A DNA stretch of 64,000 nt. It comes from Altericroceibacterium xinjiangense. GTDB lineage: Bacteria > Pseudomonadota > Alphaproteobacteria > Sphingomonadales > Sphingomonadaceae. Location of the stretch: NCBI RefSeq assembly GCF_003958635.1, contig NZ_RSEK01000011.1, positions 1-64,000 on the forward strand, in the 5' to 3' direction. The translations under genes and the position numbers were made by a program. Shown one piece after another: positions 53,801-62,620 of this stretch (positions are counted from its first letter, which is position 1; the number at the start of each line of letters is the position of its first letter). The notes beneath the pieces were generated by a model. The model was not told the origin of the DNA, ran no database searches, and saw nothing but the letters and a program-made list of their open reading frames with translations.

Positions 53801-55587
53801 TGTTCATCGATCCCGATCCCGATCCGGCCGCCAGCTTCGCCGAGCGCCAGCGCTTGTTCGATCTGCCGCGGTCGAGCTGGGCGGATTACGACCCCGCGCT
53901 GATCAGCCGGGGCGGCGGAGTGTTCCCGCGCACGATGAAGCAGATTCCGCTGTCGCAGGAAGCCCGGGCCGCGCTGGGCATCGACGCGGAGGAATTGGAC
54001 CCCGACACGCTGATCGCCCACATCCTGAAAAGCCCGGTCGACTTGCTGTGGTTCGGCGGGATCGGCACGTATGTGAAGTCGGACGCGGAAAACAACGTCC
54101 AGGTCGGCGACCCGGCGAACGATGCGCTGCGGGTGAACGGGGAAGACCTGCGCGCCAAGGTGATCGGCGAAGGTGCGAACCTGGCGGTGACGCAGGCGGG
54201 GCGGATCGAGTTTGCGCTGAACGGCGGGCGGATCAACACCGACTTCATCGACAATTCGGCCGGGGTCGATTGTTCGGACAACGAGGTCAACATCAAGATC
54301 GCCCTTGCCGGAGCAAAGCGCGCCGGAGACCTGACGGAAGAAGGCCGGGTCGAGCTCCTGGCCGAAATGACGGACGACGTGTCCGAGCTGGTGCAGGAGG
54401 ACAACCGTCTTCAGGCGCTCGCCTTGTCGATCGCGCAGATCGGCGGCGCGACGGCGGTCGCTTCGCAAAGCCGCCTCATCGAAACGCTGGAGGATCTTGG
54501 CGACCTTGACCGGCGGACCGAGGGACTGGCCGAGGCCGAGACGCTCGCCCGCCGGGCCGCCGATGGGGAGGGGCTGACGCGGCCCGAACTGGCCGTCCTG
54601 CTGTCGAACGCCAAGATCGTGCTGCAGGACGCGGTCGAGGGAAGCCGACTGGCTGAGGATTCGGCGCTGGAGCGGTACTTGCTGTCCGATTTCCCGAGAC
54701 CGATGCAGTACGGGTTCCCCGAGCAGATCCTCCACCATCCGCTACGGCGGGAAATCATCGCCACCGTGGTGGCGAACCGGATGGTCAACCGCATGGGGCT
54801 GGTCCATCCGTTCGAACTGGCCGAGGAGGAAGGGACCAGCCTCGAATCCGTGGCCGCCGCGTTCGTTTCGGCTGAAAAGCTGTTCGGGTTCGATCAGGTG
54901 TGGGACGTGCTCGACACTGCGCCGGTGCCCGAACTTACGCGGCCCCTGCTGTTCGAGCAGGCCGCGATGGCAATGCGGGGCCATTTGGCCGACTTGCTGC
55001 GCGCGGGCGCCGGACTGGCGCCTCCCTCGGTGATCGAGAGCGAGCTCGCCGAAGGCGTGAACGAACTGAGCGGGCAAGTGGACGAGCTGCTGGCGGAAGA
55101 AGGACGCAGGCACGCGCTGCGGATTGCCGAGGACCTGACCCAGCAAGGCACGCCGCCGGAGATTGCGCAAATGGTGGCGCGGTTGTTCGCGCTCGACGGG
55201 CTGGCGGGGCTGGCCCGGCTGGCACGCGATACCGGCATCTCCCCGGTCACGATCACCCACGCCTTCGTCAATCTTGGGGAACGGCTGGGGTTGTACTGGG
55301 CACAGTCGAAGGCGGCGGTGATGAACCCGTCCGATCCGTGGGAGCGGCTGCTGGTGGCGGGCCTTGCCCGCGATTTCCAGCAGATGCGGTTCGATTTCCT
55401 GCGGCGCATGGCGCCTCAGGAAGGCGGGGCCGATCCGATCGCAATGGTTGACCGGTGGGCCGAAGGGCATGAGGACGCGATCCGCCACTTCCGCGGGATG
55501 ATCGGCCGGGCGCAGAGCGCATCGCCTGTCGCCCCGGCGATGCTGGCCCAGATTGCCAGCCAGGCGCGCAACCTGTTACAGCGGTAG
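50866..55587 (+). CDS. gdh: NAD-specific glutamate dehydrogenase, large type
   Basis: An NAD-dependent glutamate dehydrogenase of 1573 residues, the ~180 kDa class that converts glutamate to 2-oxoglutarate and ammonia in catabolism. The N-terminal half holds regulatory ACT-like segments ([19 protein letters not shown]). The catalytic part contains [20 protein letters not shown] near residue 780, the Lys in [15 protein letters not shown] near 810, the NAD-binding [17 protein letters not shown], and [16 protein letters not shown] 50866 ([11 protein letters not shown]) is preceded by GGAGAAGG. Confidence 0.95.
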   Translation: MATPKDGMAPPQNERANDSALANELARRIEGSILPGEAPPPEGHLAEVAEFLLEAARHRQRGHASILMRSGQLQTESGPKRQTRIAVVNDDMPFLVDSVASTVAAAGLDIDQLVHPIVPVRRDASGQIVGISAEGGDSLRESMLYLETARVDARERRALEHALGVTIADVRAAVGDWPKMQIALLEDVGRVFDEEGGALLRWLAEGKFTQLGHLTRRRDGTVINPLGICRESARDLLAEESYRRAFAWFAKEEEPRYHAPLIIKANLIANVHRRAPLDLLIVPVVEQGELVALSIHAGLWTSAALAAPPQSVPLLRKELKGMMDQLGFDPTSHDGKSLIHALTALPHDLIIGFSEADILRITTTMMSLSDRPRARLALVAAPLQRHLFAFVWLPRDMLSTSTRLQIQSLLEKQTGADTLAWSLAVEGGNLAMLRYVIDIRDHPVEPDEEAIDRQLQDMLRGWGDAVERELSGDMDAGRAAAISARFAEAFPPSYRTSYGAEQAAHDIERIRRLSAGEQDRPLGRDVRLCRLDRDAPGDLRLRVFQLGGVLPLSDAVPALENFGFRVMSEMPIELAGDIGTIHDFRVSLPAGDDTAPVLARSEAIEEAIAGVLNGLAEDDVFNRLVIGTALEATEANWLRAFYRYLRQAGIGFTIYTVVDALRCAPDVTRGLIELIKARHDPSLGGEREQAASQALTMINQGLQGVAAINDDRLLRLYRDTICAMLRTNAFSTAAGEALAFKFDSSQVPGLPKPIPWRDIFVYSRRVEGIHLRAGPVARGGLRWSDRRDDFRTEVLGLMKAQRVKNAIIVPTGAKGGFYPKQLPDPASDREAWAAEGRAAYEIFIRSLLSLTDNSIDGKVIHPDGVVIRDGDDPYFVVAADKGTATFSDVANALAEERDFWLGDAFASGGSKGYDHKAMGITAKGAWISVQRHFLEMGVDVQSEPVRVAGCGDMSGDVFGNGMLLSRAIKLVAAFDHRHVFIDPDPDPAASFAERQRLFDLPRSSWADYDPALISRGGGVFPRTMKQIPLSQEARAALGIDAEELDPDTLIAHILKSPVDLLWFGGIGTYVKSDAENNVQVGDPANDALRVNGEDLRAKVIGEGANLAVTQAGRIEFALNGGRINTDFIDNSAGVDCSDNEVNIKIALAGAKRAGDLTEEGRVELLAEMTDDVSELVQEDNRLQALALSIAQIGGATAVASQSRLIETLEDLGDLDRRTEGLAEAETLARRAADGEGLTRPELAVLLSNAKIVLQDAVEGSRLAEDSALERYLLSDFPRPMQYGFPEQILHHPLRREIIATVVANRMVNRMGLVHPFELAEEEGTSLESVAAAFVSAEKLFGFDQVWDVLDTAPVPELTRPLLFEQAAMAMRGHLADLLRAGAGLAPPSVIESELAEGVNELSGQVDELLAEEGRRHALRIAEDLTQQGTPPEIAQMVARLFALDGLAGLARLARDTGISPVTITHAFVNLGERLGLYWAQSKAAVMNPSDPWERLLVAGLARDFQQMRFDFLRRMAPQEGGADPIAMVDRWAEGHEDAIRHFRGMIGRAQSASPVAPAMLAQIASQARNLLQR

Positions 55588-55591
55588 CCGC

Positions 55592-56857
55592 ATGACCGCG
55601 CCCGATACCGATCTCTCGCCCGAAGCCGATGTTTCGCCGGAAGCCGATGTCCTGATTGTCGGCACCGGTCACGGCGGGGCGCAGGCGGCAATCGCCTTGC
55701 GCCAGCAGGGGTACGACGGTTCGATCCTGATGGTCGGCCGCGACCGCGAATTGCCATATGAGCGGCCGCCGTTGTCCAAGGAGTACCTCACCGGCGACAA
55801 GCCGTTCGAGCGGCTGCTGATCCGGCCCGAGGCGTTCTGGACTGAGCGGGCGATCGGGCTGAAGCTCGGCTCCAGCGTTGTGCGGGTCGATCCCGCGGCC
55901 AAGCAGGCGAGCCTCGCAGGCGGGAGGACCGTCGGCTACGGCACGCTCATCTGGGCTGCGGGCGGCGATCCGCGCCGCTTGTCCTGTCCGGGGGCGGACC
56001 TTGGCGGCATCCATGCGGTGCGGGACAAGGCCGATGTCGACCGCCTGCTGGCCGAACTCGATGCGGGTGCACGCCGGGTGGCGGTGATCGGCGGCGGGTA
56101 TATTGGGCTGGAAGCCGCGGCCGCGCTGATCAAGCGCGATTGCGCGGTCACGGTGATCGAGGCGCAGGATCGCGTGCTCTCCCGCGTGGCGGGGGAGGAC
56201 TTGTCCTGCTTCTTTGAGGACGAACACCGCCGCCATGGGGTGGATATCCGGCTGGACAGCGAGGTCGAGGCGATCGAGGGCGAGCAGACCGTGCGCGGGG
56301 TGCGGCTGGCCGGCGGGGAAATGATCCCGGCCGATCTGGTGGTGACCGGGATCGGCATCGTCCCCGCCATCGGACCGCTGATCGCGGCCGGCGCCGCAGG
56401 CGCGAACGGGGTCGACATCGACGAGTACTGCCGCACGAGCCTGCCCAAGGTCTATGCCATCGGGGACTGCGCCGCCCACGCCAGCCCCTATGCCGATGGC
56501 GCGGTGGTCCGGATCGAGAGCGTCCAGAACGCCCACGATATGGCCAAGACTGCGGCGAGGGCGATTTGCGGGGAGCCTGAGCCCTACGCAGCGATCCCGT
56601 GGTTCTGGTCCAACCAGTACGACCTGAAGCTGCAGACGGTCGGGCTTTCCACCGGCCACGACACCACCGTGCTGCGCGGCGATCCGGCCGCACGGCGGTT
56701 TTCGGTCATGTACCTCAAGGGCGGACGCGTGATCGCGCTCGACTGCGTCAACATGGTCAAGGACTATGTGCAGGGCCGCGCCTTGATCGAGGCGCGCGCG
56801 GTAATCGATCCGCAGCGCCTGCTCGACGCCGAGACCCCGCTCAAGGCGATGCTGTAA
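55592..56857 (+). CDS. FAD-dependent oxidoreductase (ferredoxin reductase type)
   Basis: A 421-residue flavoprotein with two dinucleotide-binding motifs, [19 protein letters not shown] (FAD) and [20 protein letters not shown] (NAD), and the FAD-binding [11 protein letters not shown]. The C-terminal reductase domain ([16 protein letters not shown]) is typical of ferredoxin/rubredoxin reductases of dioxygenase and P450 systems. No ferredoxin or oxygenase gene is in the window. It starts four bases after gdh, and its 3' end overlaps queG on the other strand by 17 bases. Confidence 0.9.
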   Translation: MTAPDTDLSPEADVSPEADVLIVGTGHGGAQAAIALRQQGYDGSILMVGRDRELPYERPPLSKEYLTGDKPFERLLIRPEAFWTERAIGLKLGSSVVRVDPAAKQASLAGGRTVGYGTLIWAAGGDPRRLSCPGADLGGIHAVRDKADVDRLLAELDAGARRVAVIGGGYIGLEAAAALIKRDCAVTVIEAQDRVLSRVAGEDLSCFFEDEHRRHGVDIRLDSEVEAIEGEQTVRGVRLAGGEMIPADLVVTGIGIVPAIGPLIAAGAAGANGVDIDEYCRTSLPKVYAIGDCAAHASPYADGAVVRIESVQNAHDMAKTAARAICGEPEPYAAIPWFWSNQYDLKLQTVGLSTGHDTTVLRGDPAARRFSVMYLKGGRVIALDCVNMVKDYVQGRALIEARAVIDPQRLLDAETPLKAML

Positions 56858-57950
56858 GCCGTCCCCCGGCAAGCTTCCCGAGCGCCCAGCCGGCGGCTTC
56901 GGCCACGACGGGATCGGGATCGGCGGCAAGTGCCCGGACCTGTTCGATCAAGGCCGGGTTGCCGCTGTTACCGGCCGCGATCAGGCAATTGCGCACGAAA
57001 CGGTCCCGCCCGATCCGCTTGATCGGGGAGCCGGAGAACAGCTGCCGGAAGGCCGCATCGTCGAGCGTGAGCAGGCGGGAAAGCTCCGGCCCGGTCAATT
57101 CCTCACGCGGGGCGAAGGCCTTGTGGCGGGCTGCCGTGCTGGCAAAGCTGTTCCACGGGCAGACCGCCAGACAATCGTCGCAGCCGTAGATCCGGTTGCC
57201 GATCGCTTCCCGGAATTCATGCGGGATCGGCCCTTTGTGCTCGATGGTGAGATAGGACACGCACCGCCGCGCATCGAGCCGGTACGGCGCGGGAAACGCG
57301 TTCGTCGGGCAGGCATCCTGGCACGCGCTGCACGATCCGCAGCGGTTCGCGTGCGGCGGATCGGGATCGAACGGCAAGGTGGTGTAGATCGCGCCCAGGA
57401 ACAGCCAGTTGCCGTGGGCCCGGCTGACCATGTTGGTGTGCTTGCCCTGCCAGCCGATCCCGGCGGCTTCGCCCAGCGGCTTTTCCATGACCGGGGCGGT
57501 GTCGACAAACACCTTCAGCGCGGCTTCGGCCCCGATCCGCTTCGCTTCATCCACCAGCCAGCGGGCGAGCGCCTTCAGCGCCTTCTTGACCACGTCGTGA
57601 TAATCACGCCCTTGCGCATAGACCGAGATGCGCGCCTTTTCCGGGTCTCCCACCAGCGCCAGCGGATCGGCATCGGGGGCGTAGCTCATGCCCAGAGCAA
57701 TCACGCTGTTCGCTTCCGGCCACATGCTTTGCGGGCCCTTGCGCACGTCGGCGCGGGCTTCCATCCAGTCCATCTCGCCGTGAAAGCCCGCCTCGATCCA
57801 TTCCTGCAAACGGCGCGCGCGCACGGGATCGTCCGTGGCCGGCGCAAAGCCGATCGCGGCAAAGCCCAGCTCATGGGCTTTTTCGACCAAACGCTCCTTC
57901 AGGTCCGCGATGGACCTGTGGCCGGAGGAGGCGGAACTGTTAGAGTGCAC
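56841..57950 (-). CDS. queG: Epoxyqueuosine reductase
   Basis: QueG reduces epoxyqueuosine to queuosine, the last step of the tRNA wobble-base modification, using cobalamin and two [4Fe-4S] clusters. The 369 residues contain the two ferredoxin motifs [13 protein letters not shown] and [10 protein letters not shown], the active-site Asp region ([20 protein letters not shown]) and a HEAT-like C-terminus ([18 protein letters not shown]). The start is GTG at 57950; no better Met is close. No other que genes are visible. Confidence 0.93.
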   Translation of the reverse strand: MHSNSSASSGHRSIADLKERLVEKAHELGFAAIGFAPATDDPVRARRLQEWIEAGFHGEMDWMEARADVRKGPQSMWPEANSVIALGMSYAPDADPLALVGDPEKARISVYAQGRDYHDVVKKALKALARWLVDEAKRIGAEAALKVFVDTAPVMEKPLGEAAGIGWQGKHTNMVSRAHGNWLFLGAIYTTLPFDPDPPHANRCGSCSACQDACPTNAFPAPYRLDARRCVSYLTIEHKGPIPHEFREAIGNRIYGCDDCLAVCPWNSFASTAARHKAFAPREELTGPELSRLLTLDDAAFRQLFSGSPIKRIGRDRFVRNCLIAAGNSGNPALIEQVRALAADPDPVVAEAAGWALGKLAGGRLTASP

Positions 57951-58010
57951 GGAAAGCCGGTAACAAAGGGTCGGTTGCTCCTGTTGTGCAACGGGCCTGT
58001 AACAGCGGCC

Positions 58011-58982
58011 ATGAACGGGGGATTAGACATAGCTGAAGATCCGGCCCGTGGCTCCTGTCCGCTAGCAGTGGAGGCGCAGGGGCTTGTCAAGCGCTTCGAC
58101 GGCACGTTGGCGGTGGACGGGGTCGATCTCGCCGTGCCGGAAGGTTCGATCTACGGCGTGCTCGGCCCGAACGGCGCGGGCAAGACCACGACCTTGCGCA
58201 TGCTGCTGGGCATCATAGAGCCTGACGCGGGAACGCGCCGCGTGCTCGGCCATCCGCACCCGCACGAAATCGCCCGCCAGATCGGCTATCTGCCCGAGGA
58301 GCGCGGGCTCTATCCGGCGATGAAGGCGTATGAGGCAATTGCCTTCATGGGCTCCTTGCGCGGGCTTGGCTTGCGCGAAGGCCGCCGCCGGGGCCGCGAA
58401 TTGATGGAACGGCACGGGCTGGGATACGCGGCGGAGCGGCAGATCCGCCAGCTGTCCAAGGGCATGGCGCAGACCATGCAGCTGCTCGGCACGCTGGTAC
58501 ACGAACCCAAGCTGGTGGTGCTGGATGAGCCGTTTTCCGGACTCGACGCGATCAACCAGGGCAAGCTGGAAACCCTGATCCGCTCGCTTGCGGCCAATGG
58601 GGCGACCGTGCTCTTCTCCACCCACGTCATCGCCCACGCGGAACGCTTGTGTGAGCAAATCGCGATCATCGCCGGGGGCAAAGTGCCGTACGCCGGCAGC
58701 GTCGATGCCGCGCGTGACCGGATCCCGGCGCAAGTCCGCCTCGAAACCGAAAGGCAAGACGGTCTCTGGCGCGCCGCGTTGCCGCCCGACACTCGAAGCG
58801 AAGGGAACGTCTGGTCCTTTCCCTTGCCCGAAGGCGGGGTCGAGCCGCTGCTGCGCGCGCTGATCGAAGGCGATGCCGGAATCCGCTCCCTCTCGATCGA
58901 GCGCGCCGGGCTGCACGATGCCTTCGTGTCGATTGCGGGCGAAGCGGCAGCCCGGGCGCTTGAGCAGGAGAATCGTCCGTGA
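58011..58982 (+). CDS. ABC transporter ATP-binding protein (NatA-like)
   Basis: The ATPase of an ABC exporter, 323 residues. Motifs are Walker [17 protein letters not shown], the signature [13 protein letters not shown], Walker [13 protein letters not shown] and the switch His in [14 protein letters not shown]. The order and the C-terminal extension ([11 protein letters not shown]) fit the NatA/drug-exporter group. The stop overlaps the permease start by four bases, so the two form a unit. ATG 58011 gives [11 protein letters not shown]; a later start is possible. Confidence 0.91.
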   Translation: MNGGLDIAEDPARGSCPLAVEAQGLVKRFDGTLAVDGVDLAVPEGSIYGVLGPNGAGKTTTLRMLLGIIEPDAGTRRVLGHPHPHEIARQIGYLPEERGLYPAMKAYEAIAFMGSLRGLGLREGRRRGRELMERHGLGYAAERQIRQLSKGMAQTMQLLGTLVHEPKLVVLDEPFSGLDAINQGKLETLIRSLAANGATVLFSTHVIAHAERLCEQIAIIAGGKVPYAGSVDAARDRIPAQVRLETERQDGLWRAALPPDTRSEGNVWSFPLPEGGVEPLLRALIEGDAGIRSLSIERAGLHDAFVSIAGEAAARALEQENRP

Positions 58983-60262
58983 AATGGCGCCCGGGATCCG
59001 CGGCGCAGGGCCGGCTTTCCGGATGGCAGGCGGCGCTGGTTGTCGCCCGGCGCGATCTGGCCTCGATCCTGTTCAGCCGCGCTTTCCTGTTTTTCCTCGC
59101 CGGCCCATTGTTTCCGGTGATCGTCGGGCTTCTGGCAGGAACCCTCGGGCAGCAGATCGACGCGGGACGCGCCGAAAGCCGGATCGGGATCGCGATGAGC
59201 GCCCCGGACACGGAAGCCATGCTGGCCGCGCGCGGTGTGCTGGCGGCAAAGCTCGGCCGCGCGGTGCCGGGAATGGTCGCACTGGAAGGAGTAGGACCGG
59301 ACGGGGCGTTCGATGCCGCGGCGGCTTTGCGGCGCGATGAGGGTGATCTGGCCGCGATCGTCGGCGGCACGCCGGACGCGCCGGTGCTCACGGCTACACC
59401 GGAACGGATCGCCCGCTGGCAGGGGCTCATCAGTCTGACCGCCGCGACCGCGACGGAACGCACGCCCACCGCGTTCCCCCCGGTTCGCCCGGTCGAGGTC
59501 GCCAGCAGCGGGGCGAGCGTGAAGCAGGCCCGGATGATCACCGCGCAGGCCGGGCAGGCGCTTCTGTTCCTGCTGATCATGCTGCTGGCCGGGATGGTGC
59601 TGTCAAACCTCGTGGAGGAAAAGGGCAACAAGATCATCGAGATCCTGGCCGCTGCAATCCCGATGGATGCCGTGTTCCTTGGCAAGCTGTTCGCGATGCT
59701 GGGGGTCTCGCTGGTCGGGCTGACGGTGTGGGGCAGCGTGGCCGCGCTCGTGCTGCCGCTGGCGGGATTCTCGCTGTCCGGCTTGCCGGCGCCAGGCGTG
59801 GGGTGGCCGTTGTTCCTTGCGCTGGGCGTGGTCTATTTCGCGACCGGATACTTGCTGGTCGGCTCGATCTTCCTTGCGATCGGTTCGCTCGCGTCGACGG
59901 TGCGTGAGGTGCAGACGCTGTCGATGCCGGTGACGATGGGGCAGGTGCTGATCTTCTTCCTCGGGTCCTATGCCGCCGCCCATCCGGGGGAACCCGCCGA
60001 ACTGGCCGCAATCGCCTTTCCGCTGAGCAGTCCGTTCACGATGATTGCCCGCGCGGCGCAGGATGAAGCGGTGTGGCCGCATCTTGCGGCGATTGCCTGG
60101 CAGGGACTGTGGGTGGCGATCTTCGTCCGGGCGGGGGCGGCGATGTTCCGCAGCCGGGTGATGAAATCCGGTGCGCAGGGCGGCAGCGGGCGCTTTCTGC
60201 GGTGGCGCCGCCGGGGGTCGGAACCCGGGGCCGACACCGCTATTGTTCAGGAAAGGTTGTAG
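58979..60262 (+). CDS. ABC transporter permease (ABC-2 type, NatB-like)
   Basis: A 427-residue membrane protein with the ABC-2 exporter layout: one span near the N-terminus (ASILFSRAFLFFLAGPLFPV), a periplasmic loop of about 110 residues, and then five to six spans. The permease signature includes VLSNLVEEKGNKIIEILAAA and MDAVFLGKLFAMLGVSLVG. This matches NatB-like permeases. The substrate is unknown. The start is GTG at 58979, overlapping the ATPase stop. Confidence 0.88.
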   Translation: MKWRPGSAAQGRLSGWQAALVVARRDLASILFSRAFLFFLAGPLFPVIVGLLAGTLGQQIDAGRAESRIGIAMSAPDTEAMLAARGVLAAKLGRAVPGMVALEGVGPDGAFDAAAALRRDEGDLAAIVGGTPDAPVLTATPERIARWQGLISLTAATATERTPTAFPPVRPVEVASSGASVKQARMITAQAGQALLFLLIMLLAGMVLSNLVEEKGNKIIEILAAAIPMDAVFLGKLFAMLGVSLVGLTVWGSVAALVLPLAGFSLSGLPAPGVGWPLFLALGVVYFATGYLLVGSIFLAIGSLASTVREVQTLSMPVTMGQVLIFFLGSYAAAHPGEPAELAAIAFPLSSPFTMIARAAQDEAVWPHLAAIAWQGLWVAIFVRAGAAMFRSRVMKSGAQGGSGRFLRWRRRGSEPGADTAIVQERL

Positions 60263-60284
60263 TTGGCTGACTTATAGAGGCTGC

Positions 60285-60776
60285 ATGATCAATCGATTCG
60301 CATCCCGTCGTCAAACCCTTGGCTTTTTCGGCATCGGTGTTTCGGCGCTTGTGCTGGCCGCCTGCGGCGCGCCTGCGACCGCCGCTTCGTACAAGGTTTC
60401 GTTTACCGAGGATCAGTGGCGCAAGCGGTTGACGCCGGAGCAGTACCAGATCCTGAGGAAGGAAGGGACCGAGCGGCCGTACACCTCTCCGCTGAACAAG
60501 GAAAAGCGCACCGGCACCTACGCGTGCGCCGGGTGCGACAACGCGCTGTTTGCGTCGAAGACCAAGTTTGAAAGCGGCACCGGCTGGCCCAGCTTCTATG
60601 CTCCGCTGGCGGGCGGGGTCGGCACGTCGCGCGATTTCAAGATCGGCTATCCCCGCACCGAGGTCCATTGCGCGGACTGCGGCGGCCATCTTGGGCACGT
60701 GTTCGAGGACGGCCCGAAGCCCACCGGCTTGCGCTATTGCATGAACGGAGCGGCGATGAAGTTCCGCCCGGCCTGA
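60285..60776 (+). CDS. msrB: Peptide-methionine (R)-S-oxide reductase, exported
   Basis: MsrB repairs oxidised methionine (R form). The 163 residues begin with a signal that has Tat-like arginines and a lipobox (NRFASRRQTLGFF, LVLAACGAP), so the enzyme acts outside the cytoplasm. The MsrB core has both zinc pairs (TYACAGCDN, HCADCGGHLGHVF) and the catalytic Cys in GLRYCMNGAAMKF. FESGTGWPSF is conserved. The ATG at 60285 fits the signal; the open frame upstream is unrelated. It follows the exporter genes by 22 bases. Confidence 0.93.
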   Translation: MINRFASRRQTLGFFGIGVSALVLAACGAPATAASYKVSFTEDQWRKRLTPEQYQILRKEGTERPYTSPLNKEKRTGTYACAGCDNALFASKTKFESGTGWPSFYAPLAGGVGTSRDFKIGYPRTEVHCADCGGHLGHVFEDGPKPTGLRYCMNGAAMKFRPA

Positions 60777-60840
60777 GGTTACGGGGAACTGCTGCCGCTC
60801 CCCCTCATTGTTTCTCCGGGATGTAAAAAGGAGAAACCCA

Positions 60841-61005
60841 TGAAAAAAGCCGCTCTGATTGCCGCGCTTCTCGCCAGCTTCGGTACGTCCGGTTGCGCCG
60901 CCTTGCTTGGTGCCAGTGCCGGTGCCGCTGCTGTTGCCTGCACGGCCGACGATGTGAACTGCCCGCCGACGCAAGCTGCTCAGGAAGTCGACCAAGCTCT
61001 GTAAG
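60841..61005 (+). CDS. Small lipoprotein, 54 residues
   Basis: A short gene read from ATG 60841 to TAA 61003-61005. The product has a lipoprotein signal (MKKAALIAALLASFGTSGCA) with Cys 19 as the lipidation site. It is then only 35 residues, with two further Cys (AVACTADDVNCPP). AGGAG lies seven bases before the ATG, a strong ribosome-binding site. It is likely real from the signal, spacing and site, but I cannot assign a family. It follows msrB by 64 bases. Confidence 0.6.
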
Positions 61006-61059
61006 AGGTTTCTGGTTCCGCTGCCCGCCTGATCGAATACAGCCCAGCCGTTTGGATCT

Positions 61060-61120
61060 TGGTGCGGGCGGCGGGACTCGAACCCGCACGATCAAGGATC
61101 AGAAGATTTTAAGTCTACTG
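61060..61120 (-). tRNA. tRNA-Leu(TAA) 3' half only (integration scar)
   Basis: Read on the minus strand from 61120, this starts CAGTAGACTTAAAATCTTCT (anticodon loop CTTAAAA, anticodon TAA), continues through a long variable arm, the T-arm GCGGGTTCGAGTCCCGC and the acceptor strand CGCCCGC-A, and ends with an encoded CCA at 61062-61060. The matching 5' half (acceptor GCGGGCG and the D-arm with GGTAGACGC) is missing: sequence from 61121 on does not fit. A lone tRNA 3' half is typical of the attachment site left by tRNA-targeted integration. The full tRNA would lie beyond the right edge. Confidence 0.8.
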
Positions 61121-61478
61121 ACCGCCGGTTCCACATGGTTCCGCGGCAAGCTTAAGAGTCTGAAAAGTAGACGCTTGCGTGCCTCGACCGCCGCCGCGGT
61201 GTTCCGGGAATGCCCGTTTGATTCCGGGCACGATTATACATGATTTACACTGGTTCGGGGCGCCGAGCCATGCGGCCTACGGTAGGTCAGAGGCTGCGAG
61301 TTCATCCGCGCCCGCCCTTTGCCCTAGCTCCGCAAGTACGGTCGATCCTCGGTCCCTTGCTGGGGCGGCGAGGGAGTCCTATCCTTCACCGCATAGGGTA
61401 CTCACTCACCGGCGCGACATGTATGCAAGCTAAAGTTGCGAACAGGCCAGATCCGTGCTGTCCCCGCGCGCATTTGCG
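61121..61478. other. Non-coding stretch beside the tRNA scar
   Basis: No gene is supported in these 358 bases. Short open frames exist but show no signal, ribosome-binding site or homology. A small hairpin (TGCCCG 61211-61216 with CGGGCA 61225-61230) is followed by an AT-rich stretch. This is the first DNA of the putative island. Confidence 0.45.
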
Positions 61479-62105
61479 TTAGTTGGACCCAGCAGAGCTT
61501 AGCTCGGCTTTTTGTGTCCATGGCTGATCAGTGCGCTTGATCGCCATTGGGCCAGAGTAGGGAGTGCACAGTTCTCGTGCATCCGCGGGCGAGCCTTCCA
61601 GCCACTGCGATACGCTGTCACTTGGTAGGACCACAGGCATGTGATCGTGAATGCCATCCATTGCCAGGCAAGCCTCGGTCATCACCATGGAATAAGCAGG
61701 CCCCCACTCCTCGGTAGGGCGCCAGATGCCTGCAATGGCGAACACCGGCTGGTCCGGCAGGCTGAGCCACGTCCGCGTTTTCTTACCCTTTGGTCCCTCG
61801 GCCTCGGCGAAAGCGCTGAGCGGGATCAGGCAGCGTCTGGAAGCAAAGCTCGTTCGCCAGAAGCTGCTGTCCAGCTTATCTGCTCGAGTATTGTTGACCG
61901 GCTTCAGCGTGAGCTGTTGGCCCTGCTTGCCTTTCAGGGCCAGCGGGAAACCCCATACCATCGAACGCAGTTCACCCCCAGCGATCACCAGTCCAGGATA
62001 GCCGGGGTAGACTTCCGCCGGTGTGTTCGCGCCGACGCTGCTGACTGCCTCGCACAGGCGCCCCACTTCCGCGGTCGATTGATCAAGTCGGTAGAGATTG
62101 CACAT
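61479..62105 (-). CDS. SRAP/YedK-type abasic-site crosslinking protein
   Basis: A 208-residue SOS-response-associated (SRAP) protein. Cys 2 (MCNLYRL) is the residue that crosslinks to abasic sites in single-stranded DNA. The conserved Asn is in KPVNNTRADKL, the Glu in AFAEAEGP and the His in DGIHDHMPVVLPSD. All key residues are present. It protects stalled replication forks or helps repair them in bacteria. It is on the island side of the tRNA scar and has no co-directional neighbours in the window. Confidence 0.9.
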   Translation of the reverse strand: MCNLYRLDQSTAEVGRLCEAVSSVGANTPAEVYPGYPGLVIAGGELRSMVWGFPLALKGKQGQQLTLKPVNNTRADKLDSSFWRTSFASRRCLIPLSAFAEAEGPKGKKTRTWLSLPDQPVFAIAGIWRPTEEWGPAYSMVMTEACLAMDGIHDHMPVVLPSDSVSQWLEGSPADARELCTPYSGPMAIKRTDQPWTQKAELSSAGSN

Positions 62106-62620
62106 CTCACAAGATTACTATCCCCTGCATGTGAGCGCGAGCCAAGAACGCTACCCGCGAGGCAAAGGTTGGGATGGACATGGCTTGATCAATCGCACCT
62201 CGGAGCGGGTGCCTGCAAGAAAGGCAGCGGCCCAATCAATGCTCAGCGTCTTCACGCCCCCCCAAGTGCCTAAGTGTGGGTGGGAAGCGAATATTCAGCC
62301 GACCAGCACCGGTCGGCGACTCCGCGCCTTCATTCCTGCCGCCCACCCTCGTGCGGTGGTCCCAAGACCTGCCACTCATTCGAAAAAATATGCCCGACAT
62401 ACAACAATCGGGGCTGGGTTCAGCCACTCCAATCATCTTTGGCGAGATTGAGGCGCGGCTCCTTGTTGAGAAGGGACAGACTCTTGGCACGTCCCGCATC
62501 AGAATGCGCACAGCGTTCGTCGAGCATTACCTTTTCGACAGATCGTCTCGCGCGGCTTTATAGGAACGAAGCAAGACGGTGCCGGTCATACGCGGCACCA
62601 ATCCAATTTGGGGGCGTTTG
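62106..62620. other. Non-coding stretch between SRAP and OLD genes
   Basis: No gene is supported in these 515 bases, although small open frames exist on both strands. At about 62270-62300 a sequence with GTGTGGGTGGGAAGCGAATA resembles half of a degraded S1 palindrome. The promoter of the SRAP gene (minus) and of the ATPase (plus) should lie here; none was recognised with confidence. Confidence 0.4.

Noticed and set aside
57123-58010. Upstream extension of the ABC ATPase frame
   Set aside because: It runs antisense through queG; the ATPase domain begins after the ATG at 58011.
61060-61150. Complete tRNA-Leu gene
   Set aside because: The acceptor 5' strand and D-arm are not present in the adjoining sequence; only the 3' half fits.
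61240-61482. 80-codon plus-strand frame next to the tRNA scar
   Set aside because: No signal, motif or ribosome-binding site; likely random.
62276-62563. 95-codon plus-strand frame before the OLD gene
   Set aside because: No domain or start site that could be supported.
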